Shown here: positions 44,752-51,329 of the stretch, in pieces
How the letters are laid out: each line of letters opens with the position of its first letter
Position numbering within the stretch: the stretch's first letter is position 1
Assembly: GCF_000239295.1 (NCBI RefSeq)
Contig: NZ_JH417842.1
Coordinates: forward strand, 1-51,329
Direction of reading: 5' to 3'
Source of the DNA: Flavonifractor plautii ATCC 29863
GTDB lineage: Bacteria; Bacillota; Clostridia; Oscillospirales; Oscillospiraceae
DNA length: 51,329 bases
Position numbers and translations under genes: made by a program
The notes under the pieces: generated by a model
What the model saw: only the letters and a program-made list of their open reading frames with translations
Told to the model about the DNA's origin: nothing
Database searches by the model: none

Positions 44752-45725
44752 AGACAGAGCTGATTATTGCCAACAAGTCCAGCGGGAAGATGTGGGAGAT
44801 ATCCAACTCCGTGCCGGAGGTTACCTGGAGCACGGAACGCACCGGTTCGCCGGGCACACTGAAATTCAATGTGCTGAAAGCCGGGGATCTGAGCTTCGCC
44901 GAGGGCGATATCGTCCGGTTCTCGGCGGACGGCCAGCTCCAGTTCTACGGCTGGGTATTCACCAAGAGCAAGGACCGCTGGGGGGAGATTCAGGTCACAT
45001 GCTACGACCGCATCCGCTATCTGAAGGCCAACGCATCCTATAACTTTGAGGCGCAGACCGCCGGGGATATGCTCCGGCAGATCGCCGCCGACCTCCAGAT
45101 TGACGTGGGGCAGGTAGCGGATACGGGGTACGCTATCCCGGACTTCTATAAGGAGGACGAGAGCTGCCTGGATATCCTGGGGGAGGCCATCCAACAGACC
45201 CTGCTCAACACCGGGAACATCTATGTGCTGTTCGATGATGGAAACGGACTGGCCCTCCGGCAGCCCCGGGATATGGTCTCCAACGTGGTCATCGGCGACA
45301 TGTCCCTGCTGACCGACTACACCTACAAGACCGACATCGACGAGCAGACCTACAACCACGTCAAACTGGCCCGGCCCAACGAGGAGACCGGCAGGGCGGA
45401 TGTGTTCGTAGCTGAGGACAGCGCCACAATTGGACAGTGGGGCATGCTCCAGCTCTACCAGACGGTGGATGGCACCATGAATGACGCGCAGGTACAGGCC
45501 CAGGCCCGGGCCACCTTGTCGTGCTATAACCGCCGGATGCGGACGCTGAAGGTATCCTCCCTGGGGGTGCCCGGCCTGCGGGCGGGACAGATGGTGCTCA
45601 TGAAGGTGCAGGGTCTTGGGGATATCAATCTCGACCAATACGTCCTTTTGGAGAAGGTGACCCACACCTGGGCAAATGACGACCACACAATGGAGTTTGA
45701 GACCCTGGGGCTGGAACATGTGTAA
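44748..45725 (+). CDS. Baseplate hub protein, XkdQ/YqbQ family
   Basis: 325 residues from a GTG at 44748. XkdQ pattern: GKMWEISNSVPEVTWSTERT, GDIVRFSADGQLQFYGWVF, TYNHVKLARPNEETGRADVF and VLLEKVTHTWANDDHTMEF. Gp27-like hub fold is expected in this family. It continues the Xkd order between XkdP and DUF2577. Confidence 0.88.
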   Translation: MKTELIIANKSSGKMWEISNSVPEVTWSTERTGSPGTLKFNVLKAGDLSFAEGDIVRFSADGQLQFYGWVFTKSKDRWGEIQVTCYDRIRYLKANASYNFEAQTAGDMLRQIAADLQIDVGQVADTGYAIPDFYKEDESCLDILGEAIQQTLLNTGNIYVLFDDGNGLALRQPRDMVSNVVIGDMSLLTDYTYKTDIDEQTYNHVKLARPNEETGRADVFVAEDSATIGQWGMLQLYQTVDGTMNDAQVQAQARATLSCYNRRMRTLKVSSLGVPGLRAGQMVLMKVQGLGDINLDQYVLLEKVTHTWANDDHTMEFETLGLEHV

Positions 45726-45736
45726 GAGGTGAGTGC

Positions 45737-46225
45737 GTGGATCTGAAAGATGTTCTGTACCAGATGATGCAGGAGAACACCGCCGCCGGGCAGCCAACAG
45801 ACCTGCGGGTGGGCACGGTGACCAGAGAAGAACCGCTGGAGATTACCATTAACCCTGCCACATCTCCCCTGAGACGGAGGCAGCTCTGCCTCACTGAGCC
45901 GGTGATTGAGAAGAAAATCCCGGTGCTGGCCCACAGGCACCGGATTCAGACCCTCTCCCACACCCATGCCAACTCGGCGGGCACCACCACCACGGGACTG
46001 GACGGCTCCTACCTGGGGGAATACGCTCTGGTTTCTGAGGGGGCGGACGCCGCCCTACAGGGGGAGGACATTGTGTGCTGGGAGGACGGGAAGAAGCTGC
46101 CTGTCAAGGACGGTTTTATTATCCTGAACCGCAGGCTGGAGGAGGGGGACAGAGTGCTCCTGCTGCGGGTACAGCACGGGCAGAAGTTCATCGTCCTGTC
46201 CCGGATTTTTGAGGAGGAAGCCTGA
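45737..46225 (+). CDS. DUF2577 baseplate protein (XkdR-like)
   Basis: 162 residues from a GTG at 45737 (AGAGGTGAG upstream). DUF2577 features: LRVGTVTREEPLEITINPAT and LEEGDRVLLLRVQHGQKFIV, an OB-like barrel. The His-rich RHRIQTLSHTHAN segment is unusual and may bind metal, as in gp5/VgrG-like spike proteins. Position as in PBSX. Confidence 0.85.
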   Translation: MDLKDVLYQMMQENTAAGQPTDLRVGTVTREEPLEITINPATSPLRRRQLCLTEPVIEKKIPVLAHRHRIQTLSHTHANSAGTTTTGLDGSYLGEYALVSEGADAALQGEDIVCWEDGKKLPVKDGFIILNRRLEEGDRVLLLRVQHGQKFIVLSRIFEEEA

Positions 46226-46635
46226 TGCCGACTTTGCCTACATCCACTATCGACCTGTCCGCCGGGGTGTCCTTCGTCTCCCAGCCATCCAGGACGTGGT
46301 ATATCAACAAGGAAACCAACCGCATCCAGGGGGAATGTGACGGCTGGTATTCTGTCCGGCAGGCTGTGGAGGTCATTCTCAATGTGGAGCGGTTCCGCTG
46401 GCAGATTTATTCCCCCTACTCCGGGATGCAGTGGGATGGGCTCATCGGGCAGGACCCGGGGTATGTGGCCTCGGAACTTCAGCGGCGTATCACCGATGCG
46501 CTGAAAATGGACGACCGGGTGCGGGGGATCTCCGGCTTTACGTATGCCGTGGAAGGGGATATGTTGAGGGCCTCCCTCACCGTGAACACAGTATATGGAG
46601 AGATGCAGACCAGTGTGGAGGTGGATATCACTTGA
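46225..46635 (+). CDS. DUF2634 baseplate wedge protein (XkdS/gp25-like)
   Basis: 136 residues: SRTWYINKETNRIQGECDGW, SVRQAVEVILNVERFRWQIY and the closing strands YGEMQTSVEVDIT. Belongs to the gp25-like lysozyme-fold baseplate wedge group. One-base overlap with the preceding gene and 4-bp overlap with the next. Confidence 0.87.
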   Translation: MPTLPTSTIDLSAGVSFVSQPSRTWYINKETNRIQGECDGWYSVRQAVEVILNVERFRWQIYSPYSGMQWDGLIGQDPGYVASELQRRITDALKMDDRVRGISGFTYAVEGDMLRASLTVNTVYGEMQTSVEVDIT

Positions 46636-47753
46636 TTGACCTTACTCAAGAGACCTATGCCAGCCTCCGTCAGGAGATGCTGGACCGGGTGCCCGATACT
46701 TATGACAAGCGGGACACGGCCCCCATCCCCACGGCCATCTCCCCGGCGGCCTACACCCTGGCGGGGTTCTACCTCACTCTGGACCGGGTGCAGCGGGCGG
46801 CCTTCGTGCAGACGGCTGTGGGGGATTCCCTGGATATGCTGGCTGTGATTGGCGGCCTGACCCGATATCCGGCCTCCGCCGCGGTACGCCTGGGCGTGTT
46901 CAATACCTCTGTGCCCATTGGAGCCCGGTTCTCCACCATCAACGGAGCGGGCTCAATCAACTTTACCGTAACGGCGGCAACCGATACGGGGAACCAGTAC
47001 CAGCTGGCCGCGGAGACCCCCGGCGCCATCGGAAACGAGTACACCGGGCCCATCCTGCCGATTACCGCCATTCCGGGGCTGACCAGTGCACAGATTACGG
47101 ATATCCTGGTGCCTGGTGACGACACAGAGACCGACAGCGCATTTCGGGAACGGCTGATTGAGGCGCTCAATAACCGTCCCTTTGGCGGCAATATTGCCGA
47201 CTACCGCCAGAACGTCCTCGCCATTGACGGCGTGGGCGGGGTGCAGGTATACCCCACCTGGAGCGGCGGTGGCACTGTGAAGCTGTCCGTTCTGGGGGCG
47301 GATTTCCTGCCTGCCTCATCCACACTGGTGGAGAAGGTGCAGAATGCCATCGACCCGCCCCCCAACCAGGGGCTGGGGCTGGGCTTGGCCCCTATCGGGG
47401 CAAAGGTGACGGCGGTGGCCCCGACAGAGTTGGCGGTGAATGTCTCCGCCACCCTCCTGCTGGCCGCCGGATATGCCATCGGACAGGTGCAGGAACCGGT
47501 GGAGCAGGCCATTGAGACATATCTGCGCAGCGTGCGGCAGGGGTGGGACACCAACGTGTCCGCCAACAACGTGTCCTACGCTGCCGATGTGTACGTGGCC
47601 AGGGTTACCGCCGCTATCGTGGGGGTGGCCGGCGTGGTCAACGCCACCAACGTGCAGCTCAACGGCGGTACGGCAGATCTCCTCCTGACGGAGACGGGCG
47701 AAACCCAGCAGGTGCCCGTGATAGGGACGGTGACGCTGAATGAATCCAATTGA
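46632..47753 (+). CDS. Baseplate J-family protein (XkdT-like)
   Basis: 373 residues from a TTG at 46632, chosen because GGAGG lies 10 bp upstream and the frame then begins IDLTQETYASLRQEMLDRVP as in relatives. Baseplate_J pattern: NEYTGPILPITAIPGLTSAQ, DSAFRERLIEALNNRPFGGN and the C-terminal AATNV-type strand region. Outer wedge of the contractile baseplate. Overlaps the next gene by 14 bp. Confidence 0.9.
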   Translation: MIDLTQETYASLRQEMLDRVPDTYDKRDTAPIPTAISPAAYTLAGFYLTLDRVQRAAFVQTAVGDSLDMLAVIGGLTRYPASAAVRLGVFNTSVPIGARFSTINGAGSINFTVTAATDTGNQYQLAAETPGAIGNEYTGPILPITAIPGLTSAQITDILVPGDDTETDSAFRERLIEALNNRPFGGNIADYRQNVLAIDGVGGVQVYPTWSGGGTVKLSVLGADFLPASSTLVEKVQNAIDPPPNQGLGLGLAPIGAKVTAVAPTELAVNVSATLLLAAGYAIGQVQEPVEQAIETYLRSVRQGWDTNVSANNVSYAADVYVARVTAAIVGVAGVVNATNVQLNGGTADLLLTETGETQQVPVIGTVTLNESN

Positions 47754-48645
47754 GCTGGATACCAACCTGCTGTCCCTGCTGCCCCCGTGGTACCGGGAGG
47801 TGCTGGACTATCAGCAGATCTGCTTGACCGAACAGCAGCAGTTTGAGGCCCTGGCGGAGGAAATCGTGGGTGTGGCTGACAATTTCTTTTTCCAGACGAT
47901 GGACAAGAGGGCGGTTGGCATGTGGGAGCAGGTATTCCGAATTGTACCAAACCCACAGGTGGAAAGCCTGGCATTCCGAAGGACCCGCGTGCTCAACCGC
48001 ATTTCTACCCGTCCGCCCTATACCCTGGGATTCCTCTATCAAAAGCTGGACGAGCTGATTGGGCCGGGTGAATGGAAGGTCACGGTAGACTACCCAAACT
48101 ACACACTTTATATCGAAAGCGCGGCCCAAAACCAGAACTACGCCACCGAGCTGGCTTTCACCATCAACCGTATCAAACCGGCGCATATCGTGTGGGTCAA
48201 CGCCCCGTTTGTGCGGACGGGGCTGCTGCTCTCCGAGATAATTTCGTCCGCGCAGAGAATTTATAACTACAGGCTGGGGGCGTGGGAGCTGGGGCGGCTG
48301 CCCTTCGCAACCGACGGCCCGGAGGGAGTGATTAAGATGCCTGAGACGCCATCCATCCAGCAGGCCCTCTTGGCCGGTGTGGCGAACTTCGTCAGCGGCG
48401 ATGTGGCCTCCGCCCGGGTCAACGGAACAGTTGCGATTACCGGACTGACCAAGACCGTGGAGGGGTCGGAGCTGACCGTCACCTATACCATCATGCCGTC
48501 CCAGGCCACAGAGATCACCGCCCTGGAACTGCTGGATGCAGAGGGGAATATCCTCACGTCCTCCACCGTGTATATCCCTGTTACCACGAATGTGGTCTTG
48601 AAGCACATTATCCCTGTAGCGGAAGGAGTGGTAAGCAATGGCTGA
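47740..48645 (+). CDS. DUF2313 tail protein (XkdU-like) with extra C-terminal Ig-like domain
   Basis: 301 residues. N-terminal DUF2313 part (residues 1-200): SLLPPWYREVLDYQQICLTE, RTRVLNRISTRPPYTLGFLY and INRIKPAHIVWV. Beyond residue 205 is a beta-rich domain (FVSGDVASARVNGTVAITGL; TYTIMPSQATEITALELLDA) not present in short XkdU proteins, probably a fibre-attachment domain. Last conserved gene of the baseplate block. Confidence 0.85.
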   Translation: MNPIELDTNLLSLLPPWYREVLDYQQICLTEQQQFEALAEEIVGVADNFFFQTMDKRAVGMWEQVFRIVPNPQVESLAFRRTRVLNRISTRPPYTLGFLYQKLDELIGPGEWKVTVDYPNYTLYIESAAQNQNYATELAFTINRIKPAHIVWVNAPFVRTGLLLSEIISSAQRIYNYRLGAWELGRLPFATDGPEGVIKMPETPSIQQALLAGVANFVSGDVASARVNGTVAITGLTKTVEGSELTVTYTIMPSQATEITALELLDAEGNILTSSTVYIPVTTNVVLKHIIPVAEGVVSNG

Positions 48646-48979
48646 AAATCCGATCAAAACTCCGCTTCCGGCGGACTTGCCGGAGGACTGGACCGGCGGA
48701 CAGACCGTGGCCCCCACCGGGGCAGAGGTGGGCCTGAGCGAGCAGCACGGCTACAACTACCTCATGGAGCAGGTCAACGCCGCGCAGACGGCCGCTAAAG
48801 AGATCGGAGAGGCATTTTCGGGACTGGCGACGCTGGGGCCCGATGGCAAGGTGCCCGCCGGGCAGCTCCCTGACATAGGTGGATTCTATGAAGTGGAGGA
48901 GGCGGTGCCTCCGGCTTCCCGGAAGGCAAATACGCTCTATGGCCTGATTCTGGCGGACTATGCGGGAGGTGGGCACTAA
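48638..48979 (+). CDS. Small tail fibre-region protein
   Basis: 113 residues: N-terminal GLSEQHGYNYLMEQVNAAQT and C-terminal LATLGPDGKVPAGQLPDIGG, patterns typical of fibre-associated proteins that connect to the receptor-binding part. Overlaps XkdU by 8 bp and the next gene follows after 1 bp. Confidence 0.65.
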   Translation: MAENPIKTPLPADLPEDWTGGQTVAPTGAEVGLSEQHGYNYLMEQVNAAQTAAKEIGEAFSGLATLGPDGKVPAGQLPDIGGFYEVEEAVPPASRKANTLYGLILADYAGGGH

Positions 48980-48980
48980 C

Positions 48981-50369
48981 ATGCTTTATGTCTGGAATAA
49001 GTATTATATAAAGCACGTAGCGAAGGAAACTGTAACTAGTGACAAGTGGTATATAAGTTTTCCGGTTATACTTTGTTCTGGTTATACACTTGACAATCAA
49101 GGTAAATTTTACCCAACTACCACTTTGTCCACACTTGAGGATTCAAGGTACTTGGATCGCATGCCATCAAGCCGAGACGAATATCTCATCGACCATGGTA
49201 AATATATCATGTATAACGCGGGCGACGGTGGTAGATGGATGGTTACCGATGATTCAAAACTTTATCATAGTGAAGGCTCATTTAGAAGGTATGTCGCAGA
49301 GGAAACATACGGGGAGTTAATCCAAACTGTAACCAGCAGAAACGAGGCGGAATATCCTAAAAACGGAGTAAAGGATGGATATTATTATATCTATCAATCC
49401 GCAAAACCTGAAATTAGCAGTATAGATGTGCCAGATGCGGCTATGGTCGGTCAGACAATTGATATTACTTGGGAGTCCGCAGACAGCGCGGAAAACTACA
49501 AACTGGAGCGCAGGGTGGATTCCGGAGGCTGGACGCAGGTTTACGCGGGAGTCGCCCTGGTCTATAACGACAGAGCGCAGGCTGAGTGGACAAGTGTGCA
49601 GTACCGCGTGTCCGCAAGCATTTCTGGCGTATATGGCGATCCCATATTATCCAAGACCGTGAACATTGTCCCTTCGGATGCATTAAGAATATACATGCCA
49701 GAAGGCAATATTGGGGAAATCCATGGGGCGATAACGTATACAGCGTTGGCCTTAGACTTGAATAGGCCCATTCAAGTAACAGAGGTTTTTGAAAATACCG
49801 ACAGCGATTACCAGAGAGAACTGACCTTGAAGTCTGGCGATAGTGTGACTATCCCGGTATCCAGGTTTCCGAGCGCGGCAGGAGGGCAATTCACTGTAAA
49901 GGCCGAGCAGGAAATCATGGATAACTCTTGGATAAGTGAAAACAGACAGTTATCCTACACCAAAACGCCTACCTCAATGCCAGACAGCCCGTACCGGGTA
50001 GAGCGGCTACAGGGCAAGGAGTGCGATGTCATGCCGCAGACCTTGGCCGAAGTGGTATTTATGCCGGATGGGTCGAGTGTGGCGGACAGGCTCGGCGGAG
50101 CGACCCTTGAAGGCGCAGCGCTTGGTACTTTTACGAGCAGCGTTGCCTTGCCATTCACGCCGGATGTGGTATGGGTTATATACGGAGGAGAAGGGGCCAA
50201 TAGTATTCCGCCGTTTGCCATGCTATATCCAAAAGTACGAGCCCAAATTTCCACAGGGAGTAACAGAAGTCAGTATGTTACATGGAATGGTAGCACCAAC
50301 ATAAATTCAACTGGCAATCCGGCACAGCCGCTCAATTATGTAGCATTGAAATTCGGAGGTGCCTCATGA
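48981..50369 (+). CDS. Putative tail fibre / receptor-binding protein
   Basis: About 462 residues from the ATG at 48981 (GGGAGGT upstream). The N-terminal 150 residues are encoded by AT-rich DNA and rich in Tyr, Ser and Asp. Residues about 150-240 (SIDVPDAAMVGQTIDITWES; VQYRVSASISGVYGDP) form a fibronectin-III/Ig-like domain. The C-terminal part (MPQTLAEVVFMPDGSSVADR onward) is beta-rich. Position after the baseplate genes and mosaic composition suggest the host-recognition fibre; receptor binding is inferred. Confidence 0.7.
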   Translation: MLYVWNKYYIKHVAKETVTSDKWYISFPVILCSGYTLDNQGKFYPTTTLSTLEDSRYLDRMPSSRDEYLIDHGKYIMYNAGDGGRWMVTDDSKLYHSEGSFRRYVAEETYGELIQTVTSRNEAEYPKNGVKDGYYYIYQSAKPEISSIDVPDAAMVGQTIDITWESADSAENYKLERRVDSGGWTQVYAGVALVYNDRAQAEWTSVQYRVSASISGVYGDPILSKTVNIVPSDALRIYMPEGNIGEIHGAITYTALALDLNRPIQVTEVFENTDSDYQRELTLKSGDSVTIPVSRFPSAAGGQFTVKAEQEIMDNSWISENRQLSYTKTPTSMPDSPYRVERLQGKECDVMPQTLAEVVFMPDGSSVADRLGGATLEGAALGTFTSSVALPFTPDVVWVIYGGEGANSIPPFAMLYPKVRAQISTGSNRSQYVTWNGSTNINSTGNPAQPLNYVALKFGGAS

Positions 50370-50743
50370 CTATCATCGAAATCAACGCCCGTGAGGACGG
50401 CTCCCGCAATATCCAGTCCCGCCACGGTGCTGCCAGGGTGTGGGAAGATGGCTACATAGAGGTGCCCGTCCACCTGGAGGCCGCTGTTTGGGCGACCTAT
50501 GGCTGGTGTGATCTCCAGATTGAGGAGGGGGTACTGGTGGGCATCACACCCACCAAGCGGCCCCCGGAGCCAGAGCCGGAACCTGAGCCGTCGCCTCTGG
50601 ATCGGCTTGGGGCCCTGGAGGAAGCCCTGGCGCAGACCGACGAAACCGCTATCGCGCTCTTTGAGAGCCAGGCCGAACAGGCATCTATCAACGCACAGCA
50701 GGACGATGCGTTGCTAGATATATATGAAATGCTAGGAGGTTGA
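50366..50743 (+). CDS. Tail fibre-associated protein with Pro-Glu repeat
   Basis: 125 residues overlapping the fibre gene by 4 bp. N-terminal domain (IIEINAREDGSRNIQSRHGA) followed by a rigid Pro-Glu repeat (PEPEPEPEP) and a C-terminal helix (QAEQASINAQQDDALLDIYE). Similar to short XkdV/XkdW-neighbour proteins in PBSX-type tails; may be a fibre adaptor. Confidence 0.6.
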   Translation: MTIIEINAREDGSRNIQSRHGAARVWEDGYIEVPVHLEAAVWATYGWCDLQIEEGVLVGITPTKRPPEPEPEPEPSPLDRLGALEEALAQTDETAIALFESQAEQASINAQQDDALLDIYEMLGG

Positions 50744-50748
50744 AGACA

Positions 50749-50946
50749 ATGGCAGTAAAAGCAATCGCACACAGCTACTGGCGCAGCATCAAACGGGGTG
50801 CGCGCACCTTTGAAAGCGTCCTTGACCCCGTAAAGGAGGACGTGCGCACCCTGGCGCGGGCTGATGTGACCGACGGCGTCATCACCCAGGAAGAGTACCA
50901 GCAGTACATTGGCGAGAGCTACAAGCCCGCTGACGAAACCGTTTAA
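50749..50946 (+). CDS. XkdX-like small protein
   Basis: 65 residues from the ATG at 50749 (AGGAGG upstream). Pattern HSYWRSIKRGARTFESVLDP followed by VTDGVITQEEYQQYIGESYK matches the XkdX/CD1375 group of short proteins between fibre and lysis genes. Function unknown. Confidence 0.65.
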   Translation: MAVKAIAHSYWRSIKRGARTFESVLDPVKEDVRTLARADVTDGVITQEEYQQYIGESYKPADETV

Positions 50947-50984
50947 ATCGGCCAAAGGCCGTAAAAATGAAAGGAAGTACCACA

Positions 50985-51329
50985 ATGAAAAACATCAACT
51001 GGAACGAGCTCACCCCCGCTTGCTACGCGATCGCCAATGCCAACGATGTAGATGTGGGTGTAGGCGGCAGCATGGTACATAACAACATCCGCCACGGCAG
51101 GGCGGTGGACATCGGCGCGGAAAATCTGCCCGCGGCCTTCCGGCCTGACTGGGCAGCCCTGGGCGACGACGTAGATTTGGCCGCGGAAAATGATGAATTT
51201 AACGCCTGGATCAGAAAGCGCCAGGGTAACGTCAAGGCCCTGGCCGCCCTGTGGAACGCAAAGGACTATCAGGGCATGGTTGAGCTGATGGAAGGCGCCG
51301 CCGACCCCGGCCCCATCAACGGCGAGAAG
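50985..51329 (+). CDS. Partial hypothetical phage protein, cut by the window edge
   Basis: 115 codons without a stop run to the right edge, starting MKNINWNELTPACYAIANAN (ATG at 50985, AAAGGAAG upstream; an in-frame ATG at 50967 is less likely). Contains ALWNAKDYQGMVELMEG. No family recognised. Expected to be followed by holin and lysin genes. Confidence 0.55.
   Translation, partial: MKNINWNELTPACYAIANANDVDVGVGGSMVHNNIRHGRAVDIGAENLPAAFRPDWAALGDDVDLAAENDEFNAWIRKRQGNVKALAALWNAKDYQGMVELMEGAADPGPINGEK

Larger units (their letters stand above)
10855..51329. mobile_element. Prophage (PBSX/Xkd-type temperate myovirus), left portion
   Basis: Continuous phage gene content from a tyrosine integrase through lysogeny, replication, packaging, head and contractile tail modules. 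The left boundary lies between the udp stop (10704) and the integrase 3' end (10855); no tRNA gene serves as the target. The right end, lysis genes and attR are beyond the window. Tail genes follow the order known from Bacillus PBSX (sheath, tube, XkdN, tape measure, XkdP, XkdQ, DUF2577, DUF2634, XkdT, XkdU). Most genes look intact, but the SNF2 helicase is interrupted. Confidence 0.95.

Overview
The window joins about 10.8 kb of bacterial chromosome to the left 40 kb of a prophage. The host looks like a GC-rich anaerobic member of the Bacillota, most like butyrate-forming Oscillospiraceae (Flavonifractor/Pseudoflavonifractor type). This rests on a butyryl-CoA-dehydrogenase-like fusion protein, a flavodiiron protein, a K+-dependent membrane pyrophosphatase, strong AGGAGG ribosome sites and GC-rich codon use. 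The genus is inference.

Host part (1-10.8 kb). On the minus strand an Rrf2-type Fe-S regulator precedes an acyl-CoA dehydrogenase / ETF-alpha FAD domain / rubredoxin fusion and a flavodiiron protein (FprA). Together these look like an acyl-CoA to rubredoxin to O2 electron route, and both promoters carry the same candidate Rrf2 operator. Next come membrane pyrophosphatase hppA, the K+ uptake pair trkA-trkH, a secreted or membrane-anchored protein of unknown function, and, on the plus strand, uridine phosphorylase.

Prophage (about 10.8 kb to beyond the right edge). The lysogeny arm is on the minus strand: integrase, two small unknown proteins, ImmA-like metallopeptidase and an XRE repressor. 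An immunity region with face-to-face promoters and repeated TTGTACAA-type operators separates it from the plus-strand genes. These begin with a Cro-like protein, a Rha regulator and small proteins. A replication block follows: DUF2800 nuclease, DUF2815, family A DNA polymerase, zinc-finger protein, VapE-type primase/helicase, a repeat-rich gap, VRR-NUC nuclease, and a SNF2 helicase broken by a stop codon inside its Walker A motif.

A late regulator-like gene and a terminator lead into packaging and head genes (terminase, DUF1073 portal, MuF protein, DUF2213 protease/scaffold, decoration proteins, DUF2184 capsid). A complete PBSX/Xkd-type contractile tail follows (sheath, tube, chaperone with a -1 frameshift site, tape measure, baseplate, tail fibre). 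Lysis genes and the right attachment site lie outside the window. The phage is a temperate myovirus.

The most unusual cargo sits among the head genes: a MuF protein with a toxin-like DUF6883 C-terminus followed by a probable immunity gene, a portal protein with a foreign-looking C-terminal extension followed by an acidic partner gene, and a 72-residue two-helix ferritin-like protein beside the capsid genes.
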